DNA of 62,383 nucleotides from JAUIAI01 sp049680625 (GCA_049680625.1 JBAUID010000120.1:1-62383), one strand, 5' to 3'; numbered from the stretch's first letter, positions 34,070-43,295 are shown. The notes: a model not told the origin generated them from the letters alone. A program made the numbers and translations.

Positions 34070-35086
34070 TTAACCCAGTCTCATTTCATGCAATCTTGGG
34101 CCTCGTTCTTTTCGATTGCCATCAAGCATGACATCAAGCATTGCGAACAATTCGGATTCACCCAGAGCCGACTGATAATTTGGTGCCCACTGTTGTCGCC
34201 GAACACAAGCAGCAGACATCAACGGCTCAATCCCGGCTTCACGCACCGTCCGGGTGACTTCCTGCATTTCTTCAGCCCGCCGGACACCGTGCTCAATCGA
34301 CCGGGAAATCATATAGCGGGCCAACTTGTCCCAGTTTTCGAGGGGAAACAAGTCGGTCAGGGAAGCCAGGACATGGGTCTCAACCCCGTAATGGCGGGCG
34401 CTGAGCAACGATTCAGTCAGCAAGGCCTCCATGCCTTTAACGATGACGCTGCGGCACATCTTGGTTGCCGATGCCGGCCCAACCCGATCGGCGAAAACCT
34501 GCATACCGGAAAAACCCAGGGCCTGACCGATGGGCAGGAACTGATCGGCCTGCGTACCACCTAACAGGATTGGGCAATGCATTCGCTTGGGCTCGATGGG
34601 GGACATAACCGCCGCTTCAATATAGCGCCCGCCTGCGCTATCGATCAACTTACTGGCGGTCTTTTTCATTTCCGGTGATGCAGAATTCAGATCAAGATAC
34701 CAGGTATCCCTGATTGCACTGGCTATCGAGACTACCGATTGAGCGGCCAGTTGGTCATTGGCCGCAGTCACCGCGCACAAAATCACATCAGCAGCGGCGG
34801 CAAGCTCCAGGGGGTCTGAAGCCTTGTTGAGCCTCAGTTCAGCCGCAGCCCGTGACGGTTTACTTTGCGGGTCTGAAAACTGGCTATCGTAGGCGAGCAG
34901 CGCCAGTGCGCCGACAACGGGGACATCAGGGGAATTCGCGAAATCTGCGGCAATAACCCCGGCGCGCAAGTCTTCTGCAAGCACCCGGCCAACTTCGCCA
35001 AACCCCAGTAAGCCAACGGTTAGTGGCTTATGGGGTGGCTTATCGGCATTCGATGCCAGGGACGGACTCGCTTCGAACTTTGCCAA
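34070..35086 (-). CDS. NAD(P)-binding protein with DUF1932 domain (6-phosphogluconate dehydrogenase-like)
   Basis: 338 residues with an N-terminal Rossmann domain (VGLLGFGEVGRVLAEDL near residues 24-40, LCAVTAANDQ) resembling 3-hydroxyisobutyrate dehydrogenases, and a helical C-terminal DUF1932 domain (GPASATKMCRSVIVKGMEALLTE). No reaction is assigned. It starts with TTG at 35086, directly after the ligK stop (TAATTG), and no in-frame ATG exists nearby, so it is tied to ligK translation. It lies where other lig clusters carry the LigU tautomerase, but it is not a PrpF-fold protein, so I do not equate the two. An oxidoreductase acting on a side product is possible. Confidence 0.7.
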   Translation of the reverse strand: MAKFEASPSLASNADKPPHKPLTVGLLGFGEVGRVLAEDLRAGVIAADFANSPDVPVVGALALLAYDSQFSDPQSKPSRAAAELRLNKASDPLELAAAADVILCAVTAANDQLAAQSVVSIASAIRDTWYLDLNSASPEMKKTASKLIDSAGGRYIEAAVMSPIEPKRMHCPILLGGTQADQFLPIGQALGFSGMQVFADRVGPASATKMCRSVIVKGMEALLTESLLSARHYGVETHVLASLTDLFPLENWDKLARYMISRSIEHGVRRAEEMQEVTRTVREAGIEPLMSAACVRRQQWAPNYQSALGESELFAMLDVMLDGNRKERGPRLHEMRLG

Positions 35087-35776
35087 TTACTTGGAGTCCG
35101 ATTGTGCGATGTATTTCAATCCTCGCTCAGCAAGACGCTCGCGCATACCGTAAATGTCAAGTCCGAGTTTTCCGGCAATCAGCTGCTCGCGAACCACCGC
35201 TTCTTTTTTTTCACGCTCGACCGATTTTTTCAAAACGTCACCGGCCTGATCGATTGCTACGATCACCACGCCATCGTCGTCAGCAACGATGATATCGCCA
35301 GGATTGACAAGCTGCCCGGCACAAACGATTGGCACGTTAACACTGCCCAGTGTCTCTTTCACAGTGCCCTGGGCGCTTACGGCGCTCGACCAGACCGGAA
35401 AACCCATTTTTGTCAGATCACGGACATCCCGAACGCCGGCATCAATAATCAGGCCTCGGACCCCACGTGCCATCAGGGAATTGGCCAACAAGTCACCAAA
35501 GTACCCGGCATCACTGAAGGAAGTCGGTGAGACCACGAGAATATCCCCTTCCTGGCACTGCTCAACCGCCACATGGATCATCCAGTTGTCACACGGCGCA
35601 ACGCTGACCGTTACCGCCGTCCCCGCAATTAGCGCACCGGAATAAATCGGTTTCATTTGCGGTGCCATTAAACCGCAACGCCCCTGGGCTTCATGCACGG
35701 TGGCGACACCGATATCAGCGAACCCGGCCACAGCGGCCGGGTCAGCGCGCCGAATATTGGTAATTACTTTGTTCAA
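35087..35776 (-). CDS. ligK: 4-carboxy-4-hydroxy-2-oxoadipate aldolase (LigK; RraA-like fold)
   Basis: Metal-dependent aldolase of 229 residues that splits 4-carboxy-4-hydroxy-2-oxoadipate into pyruvate and oxaloacetate, the last step of the pathway. The start is placed at TTG 35776 because AGGAG lies 7 nt upstream and the protein then begins MNKVITNIRRADP, the family form; upstream ATG at 35809 lacks support. Family features: IGVATVHEAQGRCGLM, GDILVVSPTSFSDAGYFGDLLANSLMARGVRGLIIDAGVRD and ADDDGVVIV. It is the first gene of the lig operon. Confidence 0.92.
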   Translation of the reverse strand: MNKVITNIRRADPAAVAGFADIGVATVHEAQGRCGLMAPQMKPIYSGALIAGTAVTVSVAPCDNWMIHVAVEQCQEGDILVVSPTSFSDAGYFGDLLANSLMARGVRGLIIDAGVRDVRDLTKMGFPVWSSAVSAQGTVKETLGSVNVPIVCAGQLVNPGDIIVADDDGVVIVAIDQAGDVLKKSVEREKKEAVVREQLIAGKLGLDIYGMRERLAERGLKYIAQSDSK

Positions 35777-36046
35777 GATTTCTCTCCTGTTGGAAGGCAA
35801 CAGCGTCATCGTTGTGCGGATCACCGGCACCAACCGTCAAAACCACAACGGTGACCAGCGTAACGCGCGGTCACCGAACCGAACCAATGGGTCGACGTGA
35901 TCTTTTTAATCAACACAGGTTCAGCGAATACTCGATCGCATCTGACGCCTGCTGAAGCCGACTTTGCTGCCGAAACCAGCAATTATATTCCGCACACCCT
36001 CGATCCGTAACACCCGGGGTGCTCATGAGGGAACAATAGGGCGTGC
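35777..36046. other. 270-bp gap upstream of the lig operon
   Basis: No gene is visible. On the minus strand it contains an exact TATAAT at 35987-35982 with a poor -35 (TTACGG, 36010-36005, 17-bp spacer). Between it and ligK is a perfect 8-bp inverted repeat, CGGTGACC/GGTCACCG at 35849-35856 and 35869-35876. A short CACCC-G-GGGTG palindrome near 36011-36021 lies just past the end of the Ldh-family gene. Confidence 0.55.
35982..36010 (-). promoter_or_regulatory. Candidate lig operon promoter
   Basis: Perfect -10 TATAAT (plus-strand ATTATA at 35982-35987) with a weak -35 TTACGG at 36005-36010 and 17-bp spacing, reading leftward toward ligK. A weak -35 with a strong -10 suits an activated promoter. 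The implied leader of about 200 nt includes the 35849-35876 inverted repeat. Confidence 0.4.
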
Positions 36047-37075
36047 TTAATGGTCGGCCACAGCGCACAACTGATTCAGGTCGCGCAGCATTTGGTCAGA
36101 AATTTTGACGCCTTGCTCGCCTGCCCTCGCGCGTCGTTCAAATCGACTGGAGCCAGGCAGCCGGGCACCGGGTTGTTTCTCAACAGTGGTGCAAAGTTCT
36201 TGCAACCGGGCAGAGAAAGCGCCCGCGGTGACGTTGTCGGCATGAATAGCCATCAGAAACTGACCAACCCCGGGGGGCTCTCCCTCTGCGTCAAAGAAGG
36301 ATGTGGCCTCGTAACTATATTTGGCGCCAGTGAGTGTTGCAGCCAGCACTTCAACCATCATCGCCAGGGCGGCACCCTTGGCCTCACCAGCGGGAACCAT
36401 CGAGCCCTGGAGTGCCGCGTTCGGATCAGTAGTTGGTCGCCCCTGCGCATCCAGCGCCCAGTCAGGTGGAATGGTTTCTCCGGCCTGAGCAGCAGCCATC
36501 ACCTTACCCCTGGCCACTCGGGACAAAGACAAATCCATCACCAGAGCGTCACCGGCCGGGTTTACCCCGGGGGCTGCAAATGCAATGGGATTGGTGCCGA
36601 ACAATGGTGAATCTCCTCCCCAGGGCGCCATTGCTTTTGGTGTGTTGGCCATCATCAGCGCAACCAACCCGCGCTCCGCCAACTTTTCAACATGGGCACC
36701 CAGTTGTCCGCAATGATGAGAGCGATGAATGGCAACCGCTGCGATACCGCTGGTCGCAGCCATCTCGGTCAGGCCGTCGATCGCCAAATCAATAGCAGGA
36801 AAGGCAAAGCCATTGCCAGCATCAATCCGGGCAAAAGCTGAAGTCAACCCCTGCCATTGAGGAGTGGCAAAGCCGTTGACCTTGCCACTTTTCGCCTGCG
36901 CACAATATGAGGCCACGCGGGAAAACCCATGACCGTTCTGCCCATCACATTCGGCTGCAACCAACGCAGTGGCCACGCTGCGGGCAGCTTCATCCGATAC
37001 CTGGGAGGCGCGCAAGGCACGTGCTATTAACTCGTGCGCCTGTTCAATTGTCAGGTTGCCCGGATAGTTAGTCAT
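36047..37075 (-). CDS. Ldh family (malate/L-lactate-type) NAD(P)-dependent oxidoreductase
   Basis: 342 residues from the ATG at 37075. A GTG at 37147 gives a longer frame, but the ATG matches the family's opening. The YlbC/ComC fold is recognised by ECDGQNGHGFSRVASYC, AIHRSHHCGQLGAHVEKLAERGLVALMMANTPKAMAPWGG, FGTNPIAFAAPG and DLSLSRVARGK. Family members reduce or oxidise 2-hydroxy/2-oxo acids such as sulfolactate, ureidoglycolate or malate. It precedes the lig operon on the same strand with a 270-bp gap, so it may handle a 2-hydroxy acid related to the protocatechuate pathway; this is inference. Confidence 0.87.
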   Translation of the reverse strand: MTNYPGNLTIEQAHELIARALRASQVSDEAARSVATALVAAECDGQNGHGFSRVASYCAQAKSGKVNGFATPQWQGLTSAFARIDAGNGFAFPAIDLAIDGLTEMAATSGIAAVAIHRSHHCGQLGAHVEKLAERGLVALMMANTPKAMAPWGGDSPLFGTNPIAFAAPGVNPAGDALVMDLSLSRVARGKVMAAAQAGETIPPDWALDAQGRPTTDPNAALQGSMVPAGEAKGAALAMMVEVLAATLTGAKYSYEATSFFDAEGEPPGVGQFLMAIHADNVTAGAFSARLQELCTTVEKQPGARLPGSSRFERRARAGEQGVKISDQMLRDLNQLCAVADH

Positions 37076-37168
37076 TTCGTTTTCCAATTCAGCTGTTGCT
37101 AAGGCAGTTATCAAGGCGGTTATCGAGACGGTTTTTCGGTCAGTCACAACCTGTATTGCCGTCTGCGT

Positions 37169-40100
37169 TTAACGCGATGCCTGGCTCCCCTCGATCTCCT
37201 TGCCTGCCTGCGCGGATAAGCCAAGTTTATAAGCAGAAAGTTTTGCTTTCGCAGAATATTTTTCTGCTGCCGCAGTATTACCCGCATGGCGGGCGGCCCG
37301 CGCCATCAACTGACAAGCCCTGGGCATGAAGAAGGGATTACTCCGGGCCAGTTTCCAGGCGAGATTTGCCGCGCTCATGGCCAGTCCTCGGGCTGAATGC
37401 TGCCGCGGGCTTCGTTCGGACAAACTCAGCAAAACATTCGCGCCGTGATAACAAGCCTCGCTATCGTAAAAAGGCAGGTAGCGCCCGGGCTTCAGACTGA
37501 TTAACACCTTATGGGCGTGATGAGCAGCCAGCTCAAAATCCGACTTCAATAATGCTCCAGCCGCCATACAAGCATCAAAGCGTGCTTGCTCGTGCCGGGT
37601 ACCCGCAGGTAGAAACTGGGCCGAAGCCGCCAGTGAATCAAGATCGGGTGCGAAGCCACAAGCCAGATCGGTTTCCGCAGCGCCAATGCAGCCCCACAAT
37701 TCGACCAGGCGATCGCCGTGTTCACTTCCCTGTTGCCGCAGCGCCGACCAGCATTGATGCGCTGCCACCCGATCACGTCGGGTGACGTGTAACAGGCCGC
37801 GTATTGCCATGGTGTCCATCGTGACCCGCCATTGCCCAGTGGTTTCGTAACAAGCAGCGCCGCGATCAAGCAGATCAATAGCCGTATCCCATTGCGCCGC
37901 GATAAAGCGGTCGATACCAAAGTTCAGATAAGCGACGGCGTCAAATTCACTATGCCCCAAACCAGGCAATGCCGCATAGGCCCGACGCGCGTAGATTGCG
38001 CTGACGCGTTTAAGGCCGGTACCGTTCGCAAGAATTGACAAGAAAGAACTACTCCACACGATACCGGCGGGTATCGCGTGTGCGATGCTCAGTTCATTGC
38101 AACGCAAAGCATAGTGAATCAGCAATCTGGAATCGATACCAGCCAGGTAACCGATGCTCGCCAGCCGCGCAAGCGCTTGAGTTAAGACGGTTGCCCTGGG
38201 TGTGTTTTTCTTTGTCTTCGTACTGACGATACGGTTTAATCCGTCTCGCTTCAATCGCTTAAAATTCAATATCGAGCCAAGAATCGAGCCAATAACCGAA
38301 CCGCTTAGCGCCAACACTGAGCTGACCCCAGAGGCTGGAACCGATTCACCAACCAGGTGCAGGATTTTCTCGGAATGAAATCGACTACGACCGAGCAAAC
38401 CGGCATGCCACAGATCCTGTGCCAACAAACCCTCCCAGCGAACCTGGTAGGTTTTGTCCAGACCCTGGATCTCTAGCGCCTGCTCAAGCAAGCTGACAGC
38501 CTCGCGCGTCCATCCCTTGTTGATGTAGAAAAGACGACAGGATTCGACAAAGTCGACCAGATCGTCGGCTTGCCGGTTCTCCCGCAGCCACCGCCAGGCA
38601 ACGGCAATATTACGACTGTCCGGGTTCAGTTGATGAATAGATATCTGGTCTCTGCCCTCAAGCAGCGAGCGGGCTTTGATCAGCTTTGCCCGAAAAAACA
38701 GGCCGTGGCGCTCGCGCGCACCAACCTGCGTGGCTTCATCCGCTTGCAACTGTTCGGACGCGAAATGCCGGACCAGATCGTGCATCAGGTACCGGGTGCC
38801 ACTGGCCAGCTGAATAGTGGTCAACCAACTTCGATCTGCCAGGCTGGCAAGGCCCAATTCGTCGAGACCGGTAACCTGCATTGCTGCCTCAACATTGAAG
38901 CTGGCCGAAAACACACTCAGTGCGGCCAGCCCGTTTTGACCCGCCTCATCAAGCATCGACCAACTGGAGTCCAGAACAGCGCGCATGCTGCCGTGCCGGC
39001 TGTTGCTCATTTCGGGGTTAAGCGTCAGTAAGTCGAGGCCATCTTCAAGTCGGCTGACAATTTCTTCACAGGTGAGGTTTCTAACCCAGTTAGCCGCCAA
39101 TTCGATACCGAGAGGCGACCCGTGCACTATGTCCAGAATTTTGCCAACAGGCCCCAGGTGGTCGGACAGATCAAACCCCGGTGATACACGCTGAGCCACC
39201 GTTTCGAACAAGGCAAATGCATCAGCGGTAGAACCCGACGCATCGATAAGCCCGGCAGCGATATCGCGAGCCACCGGCAGGCCCGGTACATCAATCAGCC
39301 ATTGTGTAGAAGTCGCCGGGCGTTCGCGGGAAGTTACCAGGATACGTATACCAGACGCCGCTTCGAGGATGGCATCCAGAAGCGGGGACGCCGCAACCAG
39401 GTGTTCAAAACTATCGAGTAACAACAGTGCTTTGCGATCTTGCAGGCGACGCAGCAATACCTTGCGGTTCGAATCGCGCGTATTGTTGAAACTAACTCCG
39501 AAGCTTTGGGCAATGGCCAAAATCAAGGCGTCGCTGGCGGCGTCGACATCAGCCAATGCGGGAACCCCGCTGAGTGATACAAAAACAACCGAATCGCTCT
39601 TGCCAGAACCGGAGTCCCGGGCGAAATCTTGAGCGAACTCAATAGCAAGACGGGTTTTGCCAATACCTCCAGGCCCCAACAATGTCAGCAACCGGCATTG
39701 CGGATCATCAAATCGATGCTTGATCGCCGCCAGTAAGTCACGGCGACCGACAATTGGCCGGGATGGACGCGGCAGCTGCCCTACCCCGGCAATCGACACA
39801 TCAGTAGTCGACGAGGTTGTATCGTCCGATTGCCCTGTCTCATTATCGATCAATGGCTGATCGCGGGGGGCGTTCGCGTGAATTGTCCGATACAACTCGT
39901 AAATTTCAGCCCCGGGTCGTGCTCCAAGCCGTTCAGCCAACAACTGCCGATATGTTTCGTATTGCCGAATCGCATGGGAGCGCCGCCCCATCGACTGGTA
40001 CAACATCATCAGTTGGCGGTTCGCCGCTTCATCGGTTTCGTCGATCTGTACCCAGCGCTGCGAGAACCACAGCCGGGCATCCGTGTCGTTTACGGTTTCA

Positions 40101-40705
40101 GGATGCTCAAGCGCAACTTGAACCAGGCTTAACATCCGGTTTCTGAAAAGTTCGCGGTGATGACGCAGCCAGTCGTCCAATTCAGGGGCGTCACGAACCG
40201 AAAATCCCTCGAGAAATTCCCCCCGATACAACTCCAATGCTGCGCGAATTCGTGGCAGCGTCGCCTGGCCAGCGTTGGCGGCCACCGACAAGACCAGGTT
40301 GGTATCGACCCGCGATATGACGGCCGGTTCAATCCAGACACTGTCGTTATCGGTGCGCAACAGACCGGACAACTGTTGCCGCAAGCGGCTTAGCGTGAGG
40401 CGCAAATTTGCCCTGGCGGCAGCCTCAGCGGACCCAGCCCACAACATGCTCGCAATCTGGCTGCGTCGCAGGCGATTCGAATCGGCCAATAGCAACAAGT
40501 AGATCAGCGCCCGCGGCTTCTTACCCAGGCGGGTGGTCAGGTCAGCCCCCTGAAACAACATCGACGGGGCGCCAATCAGACTTGCGATCAACCGCTGGTC
40601 GATTGGCACGACGTTTGATCGATGCCCGGACTCGGCCAGCCCTTGCTGAAGGCCCTGACTGCTTTGCGACATTGGCGACACGGGCCGACCCACCGGCTCT
40701 ATCAC
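37169..40705 (-). CDS. Large BTAD/STAND transcriptional regulator with TPR region (AfsR/SARP-like)
   Basis: 1178-residue signal-integrating regulator. The N-terminus (about 35-130) is an OmpR-like winged helix (RRSQIASMLW...ARANLRLTLSRLRQQL). The bacterial transcriptional activation domain follows (about 145-280, ending RQYETYRQLLAERLGARPGAEIYELY). Then comes an NTPase with Walker A GPGGIGKT (344-351) and Walker B ALLLLDSFEHL, and a long alpha-helical TPR-like tail. The GTG start at 40705 has SD GGGAGAG 7 nt upstream. It lies 94 bp upstream of the Ldh/lig genes on the same strand, making it the best local candidate to control protocatechuate degradation. The ligand is unknown. Confidence 0.85.
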   Translation of the reverse strand: MIEPVGRPVSPMSQSSQGLQQGLAESGHRSNVVPIDQRLIASLIGAPSMLFQGADLTTRLGKKPRALIYLLLLADSNRLRRSQIASMLWAGSAEAAARANLRLTLSRLRQQLSGLLRTDNDSVWIEPAVISRVDTNLVLSVAANAGQATLPRIRAALELYRGEFLEGFSVRDAPELDDWLRHHRELFRNRMLSLVQVALEHPETVNDTDARLWFSQRWVQIDETDEAANRQLMMLYQSMGRRSHAIRQYETYRQLLAERLGARPGAEIYELYRTIHANAPRDQPLIDNETGQSDDTTSSTTDVSIAGVGQLPRPSRPIVGRRDLLAAIKHRFDDPQCRLLTLLGPGGIGKTRLAIEFAQDFARDSGSGKSDSVVFVSLSGVPALADVDAASDALILAIAQSFGVSFNNTRDSNRKVLLRRLQDRKALLLLDSFEHLVAASPLLDAILEAASGIRILVTSRERPATSTQWLIDVPGLPVARDIAAGLIDASGSTADAFALFETVAQRVSPGFDLSDHLGPVGKILDIVHGSPLGIELAANWVRNLTCEEIVSRLEDGLDLLTLNPEMSNSRHGSMRAVLDSSWSMLDEAGQNGLAALSVFSASFNVEAAMQVTGLDELGLASLADRSWLTTIQLASGTRYLMHDLVRHFASEQLQADEATQVGARERHGLFFRAKLIKARSLLEGRDQISIHQLNPDSRNIAVAWRWLRENRQADDLVDFVESCRLFYINKGWTREAVSLLEQALEIQGLDKTYQVRWEGLLAQDLWHAGLLGRSRFHSEKILHLVGESVPASGVSSVLALSGSVIGSILGSILNFKRLKRDGLNRIVSTKTKKNTPRATVLTQALARLASIGYLAGIDSRLLIHYALRCNELSIAHAIPAGIVWSSSFLSILANGTGLKRVSAIYARRAYAALPGLGHSEFDAVAYLNFGIDRFIAAQWDTAIDLLDRGAACYETTGQWRVTMDTMAIRGLLHVTRRDRVAAHQCWSALRQQGSEHGDRLVELWGCIGAAETDLACGFAPDLDSLAASAQFLPAGTRHEQARFDACMAAGALLKSDFELAAHHAHKVLISLKPGRYLPFYDSEACYHGANVLLSLSERSPRQHSARGLAMSAANLAWKLARSNPFFMPRACQLMARAARHAGNTAAAEKYSAKAKLSAYKLGLSAQAGKEIEGSQASR

Positions 40706-40926
40706 ATGGTCTCTCCCTCTGAATGTGATGAGTTAGCCGCATGCTCCTGCCGCGAACTCAGAACCATTGTGACCGGGATACCCCGGGCTCACAACACCTA
40801 TAACGGCAGGCTACCCGGTGTTGATCGACCCATTTGGGTAGTCATTGGGCAGTCGTACAGTAGTCGTGGGGCGGTTAAAGGGGTAAACGTCAGTTGGCAG
40901 GGTTTGACAAGTCTTATCTGGGAACT

Positions 40927-41952
40927 CTACCTGGGTGCCACTGTATCGCGAAAAATGAGCTCGGTCGGTAATCGTTCTGAAACTGGCACTTCATGGCCAG
41001 CCAGTCGGTCAAGTAAGCGGCGCCCGGCGCATCGACCGATGTCATCCGATGGTAATCGGACCGTACTCAATGCCGGCGTCACTGCCGCCGCCATTTCAAT
41101 GTCATCAAAGCCAACCACTGATAACTGGCCGGGCACCACAATCTCACGAATCCGGCATTCCTGGATTGCGCCGATGGCCAGCACATCATTAGCGCAAATC
41201 AATGCGGTAAAACCCGGTGCCCGCGCCAGCAGGCGAGCCAGGGACTGCCGTCCATTGATCAGGGCAAATTCGGCATATTCGATTCGATCTTCAGGCAATC
41301 CGATTTTTTCTTCCCGCAAAGCATCGCGCACGCCCAGCAAGCGATCACGGGCCCGGTCATTGGTGGTTACCGTGCCGGCAATGACGGCAAATTCGCGGTG
41401 ACCCAGCGAGGCCAGGTGGCTAGTCATCGCACCGGATGCCCGGCGGTGATCCACACCCACGTTGTAGTGGACACTTCCAGGATCTGCCAACCAGGTGAGC
41501 TCGTAGGGAACCCCAGACTGCTCGAGCAGCTCAAAAATTTCCGGATGGTGCTGCAATCCGACCAACACCATGCCATCGACACCACGCTCCAGCAGGCGAC
41601 GCACAGCATCCAGCTCACCCAGTTCGTCATACAAGTGGGTCGCCAACAGCAAGGTATAACCGGCAGAATTCAATTCTTCCGATAGCGCACGCGTACCCGT
41701 CGCAAAAATTGGGTTGTCAATGGGCGGAAAGACCGCGCCAATAGTGCGGGTTCGCTGCGACGCAAGAGCGCGGGCGGCACCGTGGGGAACGTATCCAAGC
41801 GCTGACACTGCCGCCCTGACCTTTTTCAACGTGTTATCGCGAACCAACTGCGGGCTGGAAAGCGCGCGTGATGCCGTCGCCAGCGAAACGCCCGCCTGCC
41901 GGGCGACATCAACCAGTTTAACCGGTTGGGGGCGGCGCGCCGGGGGAGTCAT
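40927..41952 (-). CDS. LacI family transcriptional repressor of the TRAP-GMC operon
   Basis: 341 residues from the ATG at 41952; a longer frame to 42054 would add 34 atypical residues. The LacI HTH (VKLVDVARQAGVSLATASRALSS) and hinge helix (HGAARALASQRTRTIGAV) are textbook, followed by a periplasmic-binding-like effector domain (ending LIFRDTV). It is divergent from the TRAP operon and faces an 18-bp palindrome of the LacI-family type (42085-42102). Expected to repress the TRAP-GMC genes until its sugar-acid or similar ligand is bound. Effector not readable. Confidence 0.92.
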   Translation of the reverse strand: MTPPARRPQPVKLVDVARQAGVSLATASRALSSPQLVRDNTLKKVRAAVSALGYVPHGAARALASQRTRTIGAVFPPIDNPIFATGTRALSEELNSAGYTLLLATHLYDELGELDAVRRLLERGVDGMVLVGLQHHPEIFELLEQSGVPYELTWLADPGSVHYNVGVDHRRASGAMTSHLASLGHREFAVIAGTVTTNDRARDRLLGVRDALREEKIGLPEDRIEYAEFALINGRQSLARLLARAPGFTALICANDVLAIGAIQECRIREIVVPGQLSVVGFDDIEMAAAVTPALSTVRLPSDDIGRCAGRRLLDRLAGHEVPVSERLPTELIFRDTVAPR

Positions 41953-42055
41953 ATTGCTGCCTGGCTGAGCTTTATCGGAATCATGCCGGCAATGTACACC
42001 GAGCCCCTGGACCACAATCGGATCGCGCTGGCGCGCAGTCATGCTGCGTTGCAAA

Positions 42056-42084
42056 TTGACCCGTCAATCGCTTCGCGGTAGATT
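42056..42084 (+). promoter_or_regulatory. Sigma70-type promoter of the TRAP-GMC operon
   Basis: -35 TTGACC (42056-42061) and -10 TAGATT (42079-42084) are separated by exactly 17 bp and match consensus at 5/6 and 4/6 positions. The predicted start lies near 42091, within the adjoining palindrome, about 40 bp before the first ATG. Confidence 0.7.
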
Positions 42085-42102
42085 AATGAAAGCGCTTTCA
42101 TT
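42085..42102. promoter_or_regulatory. LacI-family operator, perfect 18-bp palindrome
   Basis: AATGAAAGCGCTTTCATT is perfectly self-complementary with the central CG-containing core GCGC typical of LacI/GalR-family sites. It adjoins the -10 box and covers the predicted transcription start, the ideal place for repression by the divergent LacI-type protein. Confidence 0.85.
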
Positions 42103-42128
42103 TCGAAATCGCAATGGAGGAGACACAC

Positions 42129-43274
42129 ATGAAATTAATTAATTGGCTGGCCGGCCCAACAGGGCTCGTCAAAAAAAGCCTGATTGCCGGCGCTGTAGGT
42201 GCAGCAATGGTTTCGGGCGCAGCAGTCGCTGCAGACAAAGCGGTGAAAATTCGCGTGCAATCAGTCATCCCAACCAGTGCTGACGAAGTTGTCATGCTCA
42301 AACAGTTCGGCGACGACGTAACCGCGCTAACCAATGGCACGGTTACCTTCGAAGTGCTGCCCGCCGGCGCGGTTGTACCCGTTGCAGAAACGCTTGATGC
42401 CGTTGACAAAGGCTTGATCGAAGGCGGATTCGCATGGACCCATTACTGGTCTGGTAAACATCCGGCTGCGATGTTGTTCGGATCACCCTCTGCCGGCGCC
42501 GGTGTTGGCATGGATAACTTTGCCTGGGTGTCATGGTTCCTGGATGCCGGCGGTAAAGAGTTATACGATGAGCTCTGGAAAGAAATGAAGGTCAACGTCA
42601 AAGGCTTCATTTTGCAACCAGTTGGCCCTGAGGCCCTGGGTTGGTTTAAAGAGCCGATCAAAGACATGGCAGATTTCCGCAAACTGCGCTTCCGTACCCC
42701 ACCAGGCATTCCGGGTCAGATTTATAAAGACATCGGCATTGCTTCGGTCGCCATGGGCGGCGGTGACATTCTGCCGGCACTGGAAAAAGGTACGATTGAC
42801 GCGGCTGAGTGGTGCTGCCCGAAACCCGACATGACATTCGGCTTCCAGAAGGTTCTTAAGCACTACTACCTTCAAGGTCTGCACCAGAATATCGTAAACG
42901 CAGACTTGTACATCAACGGTGACGTTTACAACAAGCTGTCTGACGGCCAGAAGAAAGCGATTGAAGTAGCAGCGAATGCGTCACTGATGAAAACCGTTGC
43001 CTACCGAATCAGCGAAAACGGCAAAGCGTTGAAAGAGCTGACCGAAAAGCACGGTGTCCAGCTGCACGACACACCGGCTGAATACTTTGAAGCTTATGGT
43101 GCAGCCGCACTGAAGAGTTTTGAAAAGAATGCCGCAGAAAATGCATTCTTCAAAAAAGTATGGGACAGCCAGAAAGAGTTTGCTTCGTACGCCATTCCGT
43201 TCTGGGCAGGCGCACAGAAGTCAAATGCCAGTATTGGCGCCGCGTACGCCGAAACACTGAAAAAGAAGAAGTAA
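42129..43274 (+). CDS. TRAP transporter substrate-binding protein (DctP/TakP type)
   Basis: Periplasmic receptor of 381 residues. The start at 42129 has SD GGAGGAG; a signal peptide runs to about residue 35 (VAA|DKA). The family's carboxylate-binding arginine stretch (KLRFRTPPGIPGQIY) and an ENW-like TIDAAEWCCPKPD segment resemble TakP, the 2-oxo-acid-binding branch. A sugar acid or oxo acid is a plausible ligand, consistent with the downstream dehydrogenase. First gene of the LacI-controlled operon, followed by a strong hairpin before dctQ. Confidence 0.92.
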   Translation: MKLINWLAGPTGLVKKSLIAGAVGAAMVSGAAVAADKAVKIRVQSVIPTSADEVVMLKQFGDDVTALTNGTVTFEVLPAGAVVPVAETLDAVDKGLIEGGFAWTHYWSGKHPAAMLFGSPSAGAGVGMDNFAWVSWFLDAGGKELYDELWKEMKVNVKGFILQPVGPEALGWFKEPIKDMADFRKLRFRTPPGIPGQIYKDIGIASVAMGGGDILPALEKGTIDAAEWCCPKPDMTFGFQKVLKHYYLQGLHQNIVNADLYINGDVYNKLSDGQKKAIEVAANASLMKTVAYRISENGKALKELTEKHGVQLHDTPAEYFEAYGAAALKSFEKNAAENAFFKKVWDSQKEFASYAIPFWAGAQKSNASIGAAYAETLKKKK

Positions 43275-43295
43275 TTAGTGTAGTAATGCAATAAA

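Noticed and set aside
40904..40909. TTGACA as a plus-strand -35 box
   Set aside because: No -10 hexamer at 16-18 bp and no plus-strand gene follows; the region lies between two minus-strand genes.
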